Under the pieces are notes generated by a model. The model searched no databases and was not told the DNA's origin. It saw only the letters and a list, made by a program, of their open reading frames with translations. Positions 34,227 to 42,287 of a stretch of 64,000 bases of DNA are shown here, piece by piece. Both the position numbers and the translations under genes were made by a program. Position 1 is the stretch's first letter. The number at the start of each line of letters is the position of its first letter. This DNA comes from Paenisporosarcina sp. HGH0030 (GTDB lineage: Bacteria > Bacillota > Bacilli > Bacillales_A > Planococcaceae): positions 2,211,589 to 2,275,588 of the forward strand of contig NZ_KE150421.1 in NCBI RefSeq assembly GCF_000411295.1. The letters run 5' to 3'.

Positions 34227-35969
34227 TTACACTGATGATTTTCTTTCCTCCTTATAACAAAGAGGACATCTGCTGTTGTTACTGCTGTTTACACGGTTAT
34301 TAGGGGTCGTTTCCCACTCATGTCCCCTTTCACATAGCCACCAGACCTTTTTTCCATAGTTCAAGGCTATTTCATTCGGATTTAAAGCTCCATTCTTTGT
34401 GGGATGCCACTGTTTACCCATTTGAGGTGCTAAAGCCATAAGAGAATTAGTTTCATTTATTTTCCTGTTTAAACAGTAAGGACATTTTCTGCCATTGGCA
34501 CGATTGGCAATCGTCGCTTCCCATTCATGTTTGTCATTTTTTTCGCACTTCCACCAAACTTTCAGATGGGAAAATGGAGATACTTGGTTTGGCATAAGTG
34601 CATTATTCTTAGTTGGATGCCATTCTTCGGATACTAGGGGAAATAGCATTTCGAGATTTCGTTCATTTTCATTCATTTGTTTAAGAATTTCTCCGCGATC
34701 TCTGTTCGAGTCAACATCCACACTGGCTACATCCAAGGAATATTTTTCATTAAGGTAAGCAAGGATTTCTCCGATGCATTTATCTAACCCTTTCTTATGG
34801 TTGTAATCATGCTCAATTACAAAGGAATCACTATTCTCAATAATCGGCAATTTCCTGTCGCCAACAAACTGGCGAACCCTAATGAGTTGAATGTTATTTT
34901 CCTTCATCAAGGCATTTTTTCTCTCATCTCTCTCTAATTCATTCATATGATGGTATCCATCATATTCGATTGCGAGACTCAGTGAATCAACAAAAATGTC
35001 AGCTTCCGCGTTATTAGCCAGAAAGTCTAATTTTTTCCGGTTTTCTGTCTCTGGAAAGAGTTTCTTCATATAAAAAAAGATTGCCTGTTCAGGGAAGGAA
35101 GTCTGGGAGTTTCTCGAACAATCAGGGCAACCTCTTCCGTCATGGCGACTTGAAATAGCAGCCTCCCATTCGTGGCCTTTTGAACAACGCCACCATACTT
35201 TTTCGTTTGAGAAAGGTTTAAAGTCATTGGGAATTTTATCACCATTTTTCTCACTATTCCATTCTTCACAAAGCTGAGGATTTGCGGCTAGGAGAGAGGT
35301 TTCATCTGTTGCCTTATGGCCAGAACAAAAAGGACAACCTTTTCCTTTTGTACGATTAAAAATATAGGCTTCCCATTCGTGATTATTCTCACAAAGAAAC
35401 CACGCTTTTTGATGCGTATTTGGCATAAAGTCAAAAGCTGATTTTCCCATGTTTTTTTCTGGGTGCCATTCTTGTAAAAGCTGCGGATGTAAGGATCCGA
35501 AAGACTTCTCCCTACTCACTCTCTGACCAGAACAGTAAGGACAGTTCGTCTTCTTTCTATCACAAATAGCGGCTTCCCATTCATGCCCTTCAGCACACTT
35601 CCACCATACTTTTATATTTGAACCTTCTGTATAAGTATCGGGTCCTCTGTCTCCATTTTTTTCAAAATTCCATTCGTTCACAAGCTTTGGTTTTAAAAAT
35701 GCAATCGTCTTTTCAAATGGTGGCCTATAATTTTTTTTAACTTCCAGAAACTTTTCTTTCGCACAAGATGGGCATCCAGATTTATTTCTTGCTCTATTGT
35801 AAACATATGTATTCCATTCATGATTCTTTGAACAAATCCACCAAACCTTCTTACCCGAACCAGGAGTTACATGTTCAGGTTTTAAAGCATCGTTCTTTTC
35901 TGTGTTCCATTCTTTTGCTAGATGGGGATGGGTAATTAATAGGTTATTTGTTGGTATTTTATTAGTCAT
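34227..35969 (-). CDS. Zinc-ribbon repeat protein with Vsr-like endonuclease domain
   Basis: A 580-aa protein built of six units of about 65 residues of the pattern EWHPEKN...KVWW-C--GHEWEA----R--G-GCP-C (DUF4379-type treble-clef zinc ribbons): four before and two after a nuclease-like domain. That domain (about 300-395) has FPEQAIFFYMKKLFP, ADIFVDSLSLAIEYDGYHH and IQLIRVR, matching the Vsr/DUF559-like PD-(D/E)XK fold. Likely a DNA-binding nuclease; substrate and biological role unknown. Flanking DNA has decayed genes and terminators but no partner gene. Confidence 0.8.
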   Translation of the reverse strand: MTNKIPTNNLLITHPHLAKEWNTEKNDALKPEHVTPGSGKKVWWICSKNHEWNTYVYNRARNKSGCPSCAKEKFLEVKKNYRPPFEKTIAFLKPKLVNEWNFEKNGDRGPDTYTEGSNIKVWWKCAEGHEWEAAICDRKKTNCPYCSGQRVSREKSFGSLHPQLLQEWHPEKNMGKSAFDFMPNTHQKAWFLCENNHEWEAYIFNRTKGKGCPFCSGHKATDETSLLAANPQLCEEWNSEKNGDKIPNDFKPFSNEKVWWRCSKGHEWEAAISSRHDGRGCPDCSRNSQTSFPEQAIFFYMKKLFPETENRKKLDFLANNAEADIFVDSLSLAIEYDGYHHMNELERDERKNALMKENNIQLIRVRQFVGDRKLPIIENSDSFVIEHDYNHKKGLDKCIGEILAYLNEKYSLDVASVDVDSNRDRGEILKQMNENERNLEMLFPLVSEEWHPTKNNALMPNQVSPFSHLKVWWKCEKNDKHEWEATIANRANGRKCPYCLNRKINETNSLMALAPQMGKQWHPTKNGALNPNEIALNYGKKVWWLCERGHEWETTPNNRVNSSNNSRCPLCYKEERKSSV

Positions 35970-36080
35970 TTTCTACACTCCTGATTATCTACGTTAAAAA
36001 AGCACAAATTCTATCATAACTTATTTAATCGCAACTTTGGATTGAAAATAATGGAATGCAGATATAGTGATATTAAATAA

Positions 36081-36180
36081 CAGAGTAGCCGAAATTGCAT
36101 CTTGGCTGCTTCCTTTTTATTGAGTAAGTGTTCCTTCTTTCGTCACCAAGACCGATACTAGTGAATAAAGGTTCTTGGGG
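36081..36180 (-). repeat. Diverged duplicate of the 36776-36870 element
   Basis: Minus-strand reading CCTTTATTCACTAG...ACGAAAGAAGGA...AGCAGCCAAGATGCAATTTCGGCT aligns with CCTTTACTAATGG...ACGAAAGAATGG...AGCAGCTGAAGATGCAATTTCAGCT at the second site. Stem arms changed together while the loop ATTGCATC is kept. Confidence 0.5.
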
Positions 36181-36212
36181 AGCGACAGCTGTACTCGTAA
36201 ATTTCCAGTACG

Positions 36213-36262
36213 AAAAAGAGGGACGATTAAGTGACATGGTCACTTCAATCGTCCCTCTTTCA
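36213..36262. terminator. Long bidirectional terminator
   Basis: AAAGAGGGACGATT-AAGTGAC / GTCACTT-AATCGTCCCTCTTT, about 20 paired bases. It ends the 88-aa gene on its right. The rest of 35970-36334 has no gene; a 64-aa frame here is only the hairpin read through. Confidence 0.85.
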
Positions 36263-36334
36263 TACACTCGGTACTGGTGCAGCCAGGCGCTACCATAGCT
36301 AGGCAGAAACTCTTACCTTTTCTTAGAAGTTTGC

Positions 36335-36601
36335 TCAACTGCTCATTCGACTAAACGTTTTTAACTTTTGCAAATAGAAATTCTCGGCTTCTTCCCGACT
36401 CCCAATTATATAGGCTTCCTGTGTAATGCGTCGTGCCGATAAAATGCCCTTTGCTTTTACTCCTGGCATGTGTTGGGCGTCTATCATGACATCCAGTAAG
36501 GTGAAATCTGCAGGCTTGATTAAGTGTCGTGCTACGCTTACTTCTTTCCGTAAGCCCACGTGGCCGTATCTCATAATGACTTTCCAGTAGGACCATTCCA
36601 T
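36335..36601 (-). CDS. Hypothetical protein, 88 aa
   Basis: Not recognised. A soluble 88-aa protein: MEWSYWKVIMRYGHVGLRKEV, then HLIKPADFTLLDVMIDAQHMPGVKAKGIL and a helical, charged tail EEAENFYLQKLKTF. GGAG is placed 7-8 bases before ATG 36601 and a strong terminator follows, which support expression. A second frame over the same bases is a shadow. Confidence 0.6.
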   Translation of the reverse strand: MEWSYWKVIMRYGHVGLRKEVSVARHLIKPADFTLLDVMIDAQHMPGVKAKGILSARRITQEAYIIGSREEAENFYLQKLKTFSRMSS

Positions 36602-36775
36602 CGTTCTCCACTCCCTTTCCCATCGGTAATGTGAAACGCTTTAGCTTCGTTTGATACTGATTGAATATTCAGTCTTATCATTAAAGGATATTCTAATACC
36701 CCTTCCAGAAGAACCTTATTAGGGGAAATCACTAATTTTGGATTTTCAGAGGAGCTGGTTTCTTTGTCAGAAAGT

Positions 36776-36870
36776 GAAGAGCAGCTGAAATTGCATCTTC
36801 AGCTGCTTCTTCTTTGTAAATTGAGTGACCATTCTTTCGTAATCCAAAAGTGCAGTATTCCATTAGTAAA
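36776..36870 (-). repeat. Hairpin-containing element after the P-loop kinase gene
   Basis: Contains GAAGAGCAGCTGAA / TTCAGCTGCTTCTTC around the loop ATTGCATC. A diverged duplicate lies at 36081-36180 and a similar stem at 28125. May serve as terminator for the gene at 36875. Confidence 0.5.
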
Positions 36871-36874
36871 GGCG

Positions 36875-37408
36875 TTACGGATGCGCATAGCCGCATACTT
36901 TTTCTAAATATGATTGAATTTCTTTTTTACTCTTCAATGTGATTACTTTCTTGGCCGGCCCTATTGCTTGGAAGCTTTGAAGACGCTCGTCCATCTTTCG
37001 CTTCCTTGGATAATAAGTCGTGAGGATAAACTTAATGAATGCCCATTCGAGTTTGTCCTTACACCCCTCCCCCAAATCCTGCCGGGTTTTCCCCAGGTTC
37101 ATCAGAGAACGCTTCACGACCCGGTAGAGACACACGTGAAGTGGAAGTTCCAAATAGATGATGGTATCGGCATGCGCTGCTCTAATGTCGAATGTATTGC
37201 TGTAATTCCCTTCCATGATCCATTGATCTTGAGTAACGATTTCCTGTTGGGCATTTGAAAATTCCTCCAAAGACGCTTCCACCCAGTTTGGCTTCCAAAA
37301 TAGCGTATCTAAATGAAAAACGGGGAGGTTCCAGGCTTCCCCTAATTTCCGGGCAAATGTTGACTTCCCTGCTCCTGCTGATATACCAATTACCATTATT
37401 TTTTTCAT
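36875..37408 (-). CDS. P-loop kinase-like protein (topology modulation protein type)
   Basis: A 177-aa nucleotide kinase-fold protein. Walker A is GISAGAGKST (residues 8-17), followed by VFHLDTLFWKPNWVEAS and the catalytic-lid region DQWIMEGNYSNTFDIRAAHADTIIYLELPLHVCLYRVVKR. This pattern is typical of proteins annotated as topology modulation protein (FlaR-like, adenylate kinase fold); true substrate unknown. GGGG lies 9 bases before ATG 37408. Confidence 0.85.
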   Translation of the reverse strand: MKKIMVIGISAGAGKSTFARKLGEAWNLPVFHLDTLFWKPNWVEASLEEFSNAQQEIVTQDQWIMEGNYSNTFDIRAAHADTIIYLELPLHVCLYRVVKRSLMNLGKTRQDLGEGCKDKLEWAFIKFILTTYYPRKRKMDERLQSFQAIGPAKKVITLKSKKEIQSYLEKVCGYAHP

Positions 37409-37574
37409 TCATTGTATCCCCTTTTTATCCTGGCTGGCGATATCGATATGCTTTAATCCCATTCTTCCTTTAAATTCTTTTTACTCCTCTTTTGATTTAA
37501 CCAAAACAATCGCCATAAGCCAATAATTTCCTAAAAAAGAGCTGTGCGAAATGTTCCTTCGCTCAGCTCGTTCC

Positions 37575-37808
37575 TTAATACGGTAATGGTTTCGCTTCCA
37601 CGTTAACCGGACTGACTAAATAGATATTCAATGCTTGTTGTAACGTCCCGAATGTTTTGGTGTCTTTATCGAATTTGATGCCAAGAGACAGCATTTTTCG
37701 TACGACATCCGATCTTAATCCTGTGATTACTGTACGACAGCCCATCATTGATGAACCATCGATTGTTTTCATTAAATAATCGATCACTTCCGACTCCATG
37801 TCCGTCAT
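37575..37808 (-). pseudogene. Truncated STAS-domain (RsbR-type) gene
   Basis: 77 codons matching only the second half of an RsbR-type STAS domain: SEVIDYLMKTIDGSSMMGCRTVITGLRSDVVRKM, then FGTLQQALNIYL. The N-terminal sensor domain and the first STAS strands, including the usual phosphorylation segment, are missing. No ribosome site precedes it. The homology breaks at about 37805, just where the plus-strand array begins, so it looks cut by an insertion or deletion. Confidence 0.7.
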
Positions 37809-37861
37809 TTTAAAATCATTATTTACTGATTGATATTTGTTTTGAAATGGGTTAATATGAA

Positions 37862-37895
37862 ATTAACTTCACATGAAGTTAACTTCACTTCAGGA
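37862..37895 (+). promoter_or_regulatory. Repeated GTTAACTTCA motif, possible operator
   Basis: ATTAACTTCACATGAAG is followed by TTAACTTCACTTCAGG: two direct copies of TTAACTTCAC, the first forming a palindrome with ATGAAGTTAA. It lies 25 bases ahead of a membrane protein/XRE regulator pair and may bind that regulator. Confidence 0.45.
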
Positions 37896-37921
37896 GAATA
37901 AGTTGGTTAGGAGAGGTATAA

Positions 37922-38320
37922 TTGAAAAATCTATTCATACAGCGTTTTGTAGTCTCAACTTTGCTAATTATATTGGGAATCATTCAAATAATTTTCGATA
38001 CATCAGGAAGATTTAATTTTGGCTATATCATAGTATTCTTAGGTGGAATAATTTTGTTGTACTCAACAATTTCTTACATTAAATCCCGTAAGAATATATC
38101 ACTAGAAAAGGAATTAGCAAAGGAATATGACGAAAGAGATGCTTTAATTGATGGAAAAGTTGCTCGCTTTTCCTTGTATATTCTGATGTGCGAAGTTTTT
38201 ATTCTTATGTTTTTAACTAATTATGTAGTTATCCCAACAAATACTGCATTATTTGTTATCTTAGTGTCATTAATAATTAGTGAAAGTGGCTCTAGAAAGT
38301 ATTACAATCTTTCCCTTTAA
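37922..38320 (+). CDS. DUF2178-like membrane protein
   Basis: A 132-aa membrane protein with four hydrophobic segments (about 8-28, 33-53, 83-103, 108-122) and the cytoplasmic motif EYDERDALIDGKVA typical of DUF2178-like proteins. Such genes usually sit next to a small XRE regulator, as here (12-base gap). TTG 37922 follows AGGAGAGG. Function unknown. Confidence 0.7.
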   Translation: MKNLFIQRFVVSTLLIILGIIQIIFDTSGRFNFGYIIVFLGGIILLYSTISYIKSRKNISLEKELAKEYDERDALIDGKVARFSLYILMCEVFILMFLTNYVVIPTNTALFVILVSLIISESGSRKYYNLSL

Positions 38321-38332
38321 ATTGGAGGATTT

Positions 38333-38536
38333 ATGAAAAATAGAGTAAAAGAATTCCGAATAGAATATGGAATAACGCAACAAGAATTAGCTGATAAAGT
38401 AAGTGTATCTTCTAGAACAATCATCTCATTAGAAAAACAAAAGTATAATCCATCTGTGCTACTTGCGTATAAAATAGCTTCAGTTTTTAATTTATCAATT
38501 GAAGAAACTTTTATTTTCGATGAGGATGACAAATAA
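38333..38536 (+). CDS. Small XRE-family regulator, 67 aa
   Basis: Almost nothing but a helix-turn-helix: FRIEYGITQQELADKVSVSSRTIISLEKQKYNPSVLLAYKIASVFN, then an acidic tail IFDEDDK. This is the YgzD/YozG-type of small Cro-like repressor. GGAGG precedes ATG 38333 by 4-5 bases. Probably controls its own operon with the membrane protein. Confidence 0.88.
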   Translation: MKNRVKEFRIEYGITQQELADKVSVSSRTIISLEKQKYNPSVLLAYKIASVFNLSIEETFIFDEDDK

Positions 38537-38584
38537 TCCATTTCATTAAGATACACTTATTAAACAAACAACGGAGGAATGAAA

Positions 38585-38791
38585 ATGATATTTATATTAT
38601 TTATTTTTGGGATAGTTTTAACGGTTTGGGGTCTTTATCGTATGAAAACAGACGATGGTTTATTTGGAAAAAATCGAAAAACTAAAAACTTATTCAATTT
38701 TATACTAATGGGAGAAGCTTCAGGATTAGGGCAATTTTTGGGTGGGATTCTGTGTATTGTTATAGGTATTATCGCATTTTTTGTGAAGTAG
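38585..38791 (+). CDS. Small membrane protein, 68 aa
   Basis: Not recognised. Two hydrophobic helices (about 1-18 and 46-66) joined by a basic loop GKNRKTKN. ATG 38585 fits GGAGGA with 7 bases; ATG 38579 would leave only one base. Third gene of a likely operon with the XRE regulator. Confidence 0.65.
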   Translation: MIFILFIFGIVLTVWGLYRMKTDDGLFGKNRKTKNLFNFILMGEASGLGQFLGGILCIVIGIIAFFVK

Positions 38792-38842
38792 AAATAAATG
38801 AGAATTTCTATTCTTCACTGAAATATTGTGAAAAATTACGCT

Positions 38843-38924
38843 TAAACTAACGGGTGCTTTACTTCAAGTAGAAGTAAAGCATTTTTTCTTATTGAACTAA
38901 AACGGGGCAGGTTCGTCCAATAAG
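38843..38924 (+). repeat. Cassette-type repeat, long (composite) form
   Basis: ACTAACGGGTGCTTTACTTC with hairpin GCTTTACTTC / GAAGTAAAGC and T-run, then CTTATTGAACTAA-AACGGGGCAGGTTCGTCCAATAAG. Nearly the same first half at 41699. Confidence 0.8.
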
Positions 38925-38964
38925 TATATATATTACGGATTGAAATATGAGGAAGTGAAATTCT

Positions 38965-39207
38965 GTGAATATTAATTGGTTAGTTGAAGATATAGTTTTT
39001 GAAACAATGCTTGAAGCTGATGTATGGGCAGATTCATTGGTGAATGAAATTTATGGTAGAAACTTTAATGGTTATATTACAACGGATTATAAAATTGCTT
39101 GTGCAATGGCTTTTAGATTAGCTACTGCAAGAGAACTAAGAGTTTTTACATCAGAAGATGAACCTAATAGATATAAAGTATGGGTAGAGTTTCACAATCA
39201 AGAGTAA
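38965..39207 (+). CDS. Hypothetical protein, 80 aa
   Basis: Not recognised. A soluble, acidic 80-aa protein (MNINWLVEDIVFETMLEADV at the start, RYKVWVEFHNQE at the end). Starts at GTG 38965 with AGGAAG about 9 bases upstream. Lies alone between two repeat copies. Confidence 0.55.
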   Translation: MNINWLVEDIVFETMLEADVWADSLVNEIYGRNFNGYITTDYKIACAMAFRLATARELRVFTSEDEPNRYKVWVEFHNQE

Positions 39208-39221
39208 AACACTGGCTTATC

Positions 39222-39305
39222 CAACTAACGGGTGCTTTAGTTAAAGATCATCTGGCTGCTTTAAGCAGCCTATTTTCTTGATGAACTAATGGGGGTGTTG
39301 ATAAA
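39222..39305 (+). repeat. Cassette-type repeat, long form, altered
   Basis: AACTAACGGGTGCTTTAGTT, a different inner hairpin (GGCTGCTTTAAGCAGCC), then TTCTTGATGAACTAATGGGGGTGTTGATAA. The frame of the composite is kept while the hairpin is replaced. Confidence 0.65.
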
Positions 39306-39346
39306 CACATTACAGAAGTGGTATTAACTACCGAGGGAGGTACAGA

Positions 39347-39949
39347 ATGATTAAAATCCAAAATAAGTCTGATACTCTAATCATTGTGATACACGAAATT
39401 TATGGTATCAACCAACATATGAAGAGTTTTTGTGAAATTATATCCGAAGATTGTTTTGATGTCATTTGCCCAAATTTATTAAAACGAGAAACACCTTTTG
39501 ATTATTCTCAGGAGGAAGTTGCTTATCGTAATTTTATGGAGAACATAGGTTTCGCTGACGCTTCAAATAAAATAAGAGATATATTATCAGAAGCTAAAAA
39601 CAACTATAAAAAAATATTTATCATTGGATTTAGCATAGGGGCAACTGTTTCCTGGTTGTGTAGTGAAGAAGAGTGTGTCGATGGAATAGTTGGATACTAT
39701 GGTTCGCGTATTAGGAATTATGAGGAAATATCTCCTCGATGTCCTACTATGCTTTTCTTTCCGCATGAAGAACCATCATTTAATGTAGATGAGTTAATAT
39801 CAATTTTAGATAAAAAGAATATCGAGGTACATAAATATTCCGGACAACACGGATTTAGTGATCCTTACTCTCCAAAATATAATTTAGAATCCACAGAAAA
39901 AGCATTTATTGAAATGGTGAATTTTTTAAAAGCAAATAAATCTAACTGA
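39347..39949 (+). CDS. Dienelactone hydrolase-family protein
   Basis: A 200-aa alpha/beta hydrolase. Nucleophile elbow GFSIGA (Ser96, where classical dienelactone hydrolase has Cys) and catalytic His168 in SGQHGF; the oxyanion region is VIHEIYGIN. Substrate unknown. GGAGG lies about 6 bases before ATG 39347. Placed right after a repeat copy, like the other genes of this array. Confidence 0.85.
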   Translation: MIKIQNKSDTLIIVIHEIYGINQHMKSFCEIISEDCFDVICPNLLKRETPFDYSQEEVAYRNFMENIGFADASNKIRDILSEAKNNYKKIFIIGFSIGATVSWLCSEEECVDGIVGYYGSRIRNYEEISPRCPTMLFFPHEEPSFNVDELISILDKKNIEVHKYSGQHGFSDPYSPKYNLESTEKAFIEMVNFLKANKSN

Positions 39950-40068
39950 AGTCTTATTCTGATGTTTTACTTCAATAAGAAGGTTTGAGAAAAAATTTTA
40001 GAAGAAGATAAAATAAATTGAGTAAGCAAGTGAAGGGCTAGTTACTCTAAAGTACAGGGGTGCGGATA

Positions 40069-40995
40069 TTGAGGAAGATAGAAGAATTGCAGAGAACGTT
40101 AATGACGGATGGAAATAAGAAAATAGATAAGATTCAAGCACAAACGGTACATATTATATTTGGTGAATCACCAGCTGGGAGCTTACGTGCTGCGTTTCGA
40201 AATACACCTTATGAAAAGACAGAGGAAATCATTGTATTACCAGATATTTTATCTGTTGGTCCAGTGAAAAATATACATACAAAAGAAGGAATGCAGGCAC
40301 GTTTTCACTGGTTTAAAGAGCGTTACCGGGATGAGGGCAATGAGCGTGATGTTGCTATGCTAAGAATGATTGATTCAGTGGATAGAATCAAAGCCATTCC
40401 ACAAGTTCAGGATATTGTTATTTGGACTTGTAATAATGCACACGAACAAACAGGCTTACGGATAGTCCTTGCACTGCTAAAAGGAAAGTTGAACACAATC
40501 TTTGTAATAAATACTTATACGGCGTTTCATAAATTGTATGATTTGCATCCATATGAAGAAGATTACCCGAAAGCAACTGGCGAACTTCCGAGTGAGAAAT
40601 TATCCTGTTTTTATGAGCAATATAAGCAACATCCCCTAAAAGACATTAGACGAACAAGTTTATGCGAAGAAGGAAAGAACCTTCTTAATAATGACCAATC
40701 TTTACTTCGCACATGGGCAGACCACCAATTATGGCATTATAATGTGCTAACCAGAGATGATGACTTAATCATTACTTGTGCAAAGAGACTAAATGAAGAA
40801 CTTGAATACCCTGGTTTTATAAAGGCTGCACGTGTTATTGGCGAAGTTTTAGGGCAGATGGAGCAATATACAGGGGACGAATGGCTCGAATACCGCTTGC
40901 GTTGTTTAATCGAACTAGAAATATTTGAATACGAAGGAAATTTGAAAGCAATGCGGTATTACGGAGTAAAGTTAAAAGAGGAATTTTCAGCATAA
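40069..40995 (+). CDS. DUF1835 (and DUF3658) protein
   Basis: A 308-aa cytoplasmic protein: VHIIFGESPAGSLRAAF and EEIIVLPDILSVGPV are the DUF1835 start; the C-terminal half (ADHQLWHYNVLTRDDDLIITCAKRL) matches the DUF3658-type tail. Function unknown. I place the start at TTG 40069, about 6 bases after AGGGGTG; GTG 40060 lies within that ribosome site. Confidence 0.82.
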   Translation: MRKIEELQRTLMTDGNKKIDKIQAQTVHIIFGESPAGSLRAAFRNTPYEKTEEIIVLPDILSVGPVKNIHTKEGMQARFHWFKERYRDEGNERDVAMLRMIDSVDRIKAIPQVQDIVIWTCNNAHEQTGLRIVLALLKGKLNTIFVINTYTAFHKLYDLHPYEEDYPKATGELPSEKLSCFYEQYKQHPLKDIRRTSLCEEGKNLLNNDQSLLRTWADHQLWHYNVLTRDDDLIITCAKRLNEELEYPGFIKAARVIGEVLGQMEQYTGDEWLEYRLRCLIELEIFEYEGNLKAMRYYGVKLKEEFSA

Positions 40996-41067
40996 TGTTT
41001 ATAAAGAAATCTGAACAACATGAAGATTACTGGAAATGTGGTTATGTCCTTCCTATCTTCAACTCCC

Positions 41068-41220
41068 ATGAAAATTAAAATTACCGACAGTCAAAAAAAG
41101 ACAACGAAAGTAGACACAGCTGATTTGATTTTTTAAAAAGTGCAGCGCATAAACTTGGATCGGATTATTTGTTGCATTAGGATGCATTTGGTTCAGAGAG
41201 CTAAAAGGGAAGGTGTAGAA
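41068..41220 (+). pseudogene. Possible gene remnant
   Basis: ATGAAAATTAAAATTACCGAC opens a frame that stops after about 17 codons (MKIKITDSQKKTTKVDT). Another frame continues with codon-like sequence (AAHKLGSDYLL). It may be a broken small gene upstream of the metallochaperone. Family not recognised; weak call. Confidence 0.25.
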
Positions 41221-41679
41221 ATGACTGATTGTTGTGCTTCAAAAGAACAAATTACTGAAAGTAATGATACTGAGTTTTGTCCATCTTGTAATACCAAAGG
41301 GAAAAAGTTGAAAATTATTACGTTGAAATCAATGCTTAAACCATCAGTTTTAGATTCTTTGAATCCGAGTTTGACTCATTACTTTTGTTCAACGAAAGAT
41401 TGTGATGTTGTCTATTTTGATACAGAGAAAAAATTGTACCTTAAGTCAGAAGTAAAGGTATCTGTGCATCAAAAAGATGATTCTCCCACAGTACCAGTTT
41501 GCTATTGCTTTAGTTGGACAAAAGAGAAAATTAAGAAATATGAAGAACAAGAACTTTCTCCTAAACCTTTAGAACACATTCGAGTAAATGTAAAAGCAGA
41601 CAGATGCGGGTGTGAGGTAAATAATCCTCAAGGAAGTTGCTGTATAGGGAATGTTACGAAATATATAAAAAGTCTTTAA
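41221..41679 (+). CDS. Iron-sulfur metallochaperone (CopZ/BFD-like, Cys-rich)
   Basis: A 152-aa cysteine-rich protein. FCPSCNTKGK and YFCSTKDCDVVYF form the N-terminal zinc-type site of the CopZ family; VCYCFSWT and DRCGCEVNNPQGSCC form a C-terminal [2Fe-2S]/BFD-like site. Homologues accompany copper or mercury resistance genes, none of which are here. ATG 41221 follows GGGAAGGTG; the longer frame has no ribosome site. Sits between repeat copies. Confidence 0.8.
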   Translation: MTDCCASKEQITESNDTEFCPSCNTKGKKLKIITLKSMLKPSVLDSLNPSLTHYFCSTKDCDVVYFDTEKKLYLKSEVKVSVHQKDDSPTVPVCYCFSWTKEKIKKYEEQELSPKPLEHIRVNVKADRCGCEVNNPQGSCCIGNVTKYIKSL

Positions 41680-41698
41680 CTAAAGCAATATATTTTTT

Positions 41699-41779
41699 TA
41701 CTAACGGGTGCTTTACTTCAAGTAGGAGTAAAGCATTTTTTCTTATTAAACTAACGGGGCAGTTTTGTTGAAGAAATGA
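41699..41779 (+). repeat. Cassette-type repeat, long (composite) form
   Basis: ACTAACGGGTGCTTTACTTC / GGAGTAAAGC hairpin with T-run, CTTATTAAACTAACGGGGCAG, then a changed right arm TTTTGTTGAAGAAATGAG. It ends the second array. Confidence 0.8.
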
Positions 41780-41831
41780 GCAGAAAAACTGAATGGAAAA
41801 AAGGAAATAAGAGTGAAAATGTTGATATATT

Positions 41832-41862
41832 AAAAAAAGCCAACAGATACTGTTGGCTTTTT
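41832..41862. terminator. Terminator
   Basis: AAAAAAAGCCAACAG / CTGTTGGCTTTTT with a 4-base loop. The remaining 41863-42143 holds no gene I can support. Confidence 0.8.
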
Positions 41863-42143
41863 CCTGTCAATTTATGGTTGTATATCGCTACCGAAGTTAT
41901 TGCTAAATGCTGTAATCTTTAAAACTAAAGATTTTCCGGTTGAAAAAGAATAATAAACGATAAAAATAAAAATATAGAGCCTACTACATATACTACTTCA
42001 ATGCTAAAACGTTGTCCTAAGTTTCTTCATCAACTAATAATGCAAGTTAAGTTAAAGAAGGACTATCCCCCTTTAATAGAGAATTGAAAAAGGAGAAAAA
42101 CTAAATAGAAAAAGATGCCGTCATGGCTTAAGGAGCATTTAAT

Positions 42144-42275
42144 TTGAACACACAAACTCATGCAATTTCACATGGATGGACTATAATGGCACATGAAAAC
42201 ATTTCTATATATACAAAATTTAGTGGACCTAATCCTAATCAAATTGTGTTAATAGATTGGGATGGAGACGCTTAG
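42144..42275 (+). CDS. Small ORF before an RRNPP-like regulator, 43 aa
   Basis: TTG 42144 with AGGAG at exactly 8 bases. Product MNTQTHAISHGWTIMAHENI through IVLIDWDGDA; no signal peptide. It ends 12 bases before the start of an XRE-TPR regulator, the place where signal-peptide genes of RRNPP systems can lie. Lack of a secretion signal argues against a classic pro-peptide. Could also be an N-terminally decayed gene. Confidence 0.45.
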   Translation: MNTQTHAISHGWTIMAHENISIYTKFSGPNPNQIVLIDWDGDA

Positions 42276-42287
42276 GGGATGGGAATC

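Noticed and set aside
36073-36267. 64-aa minus-strand frame
   Set aside because: Starts in and reads through a long terminator hairpin; no ribosome site.
40995-41078. 27-aa ORF overlapping the DUF1835 stop codon
   Set aside because: No ribosome site of its own and no recognisable sequence; may be chance.
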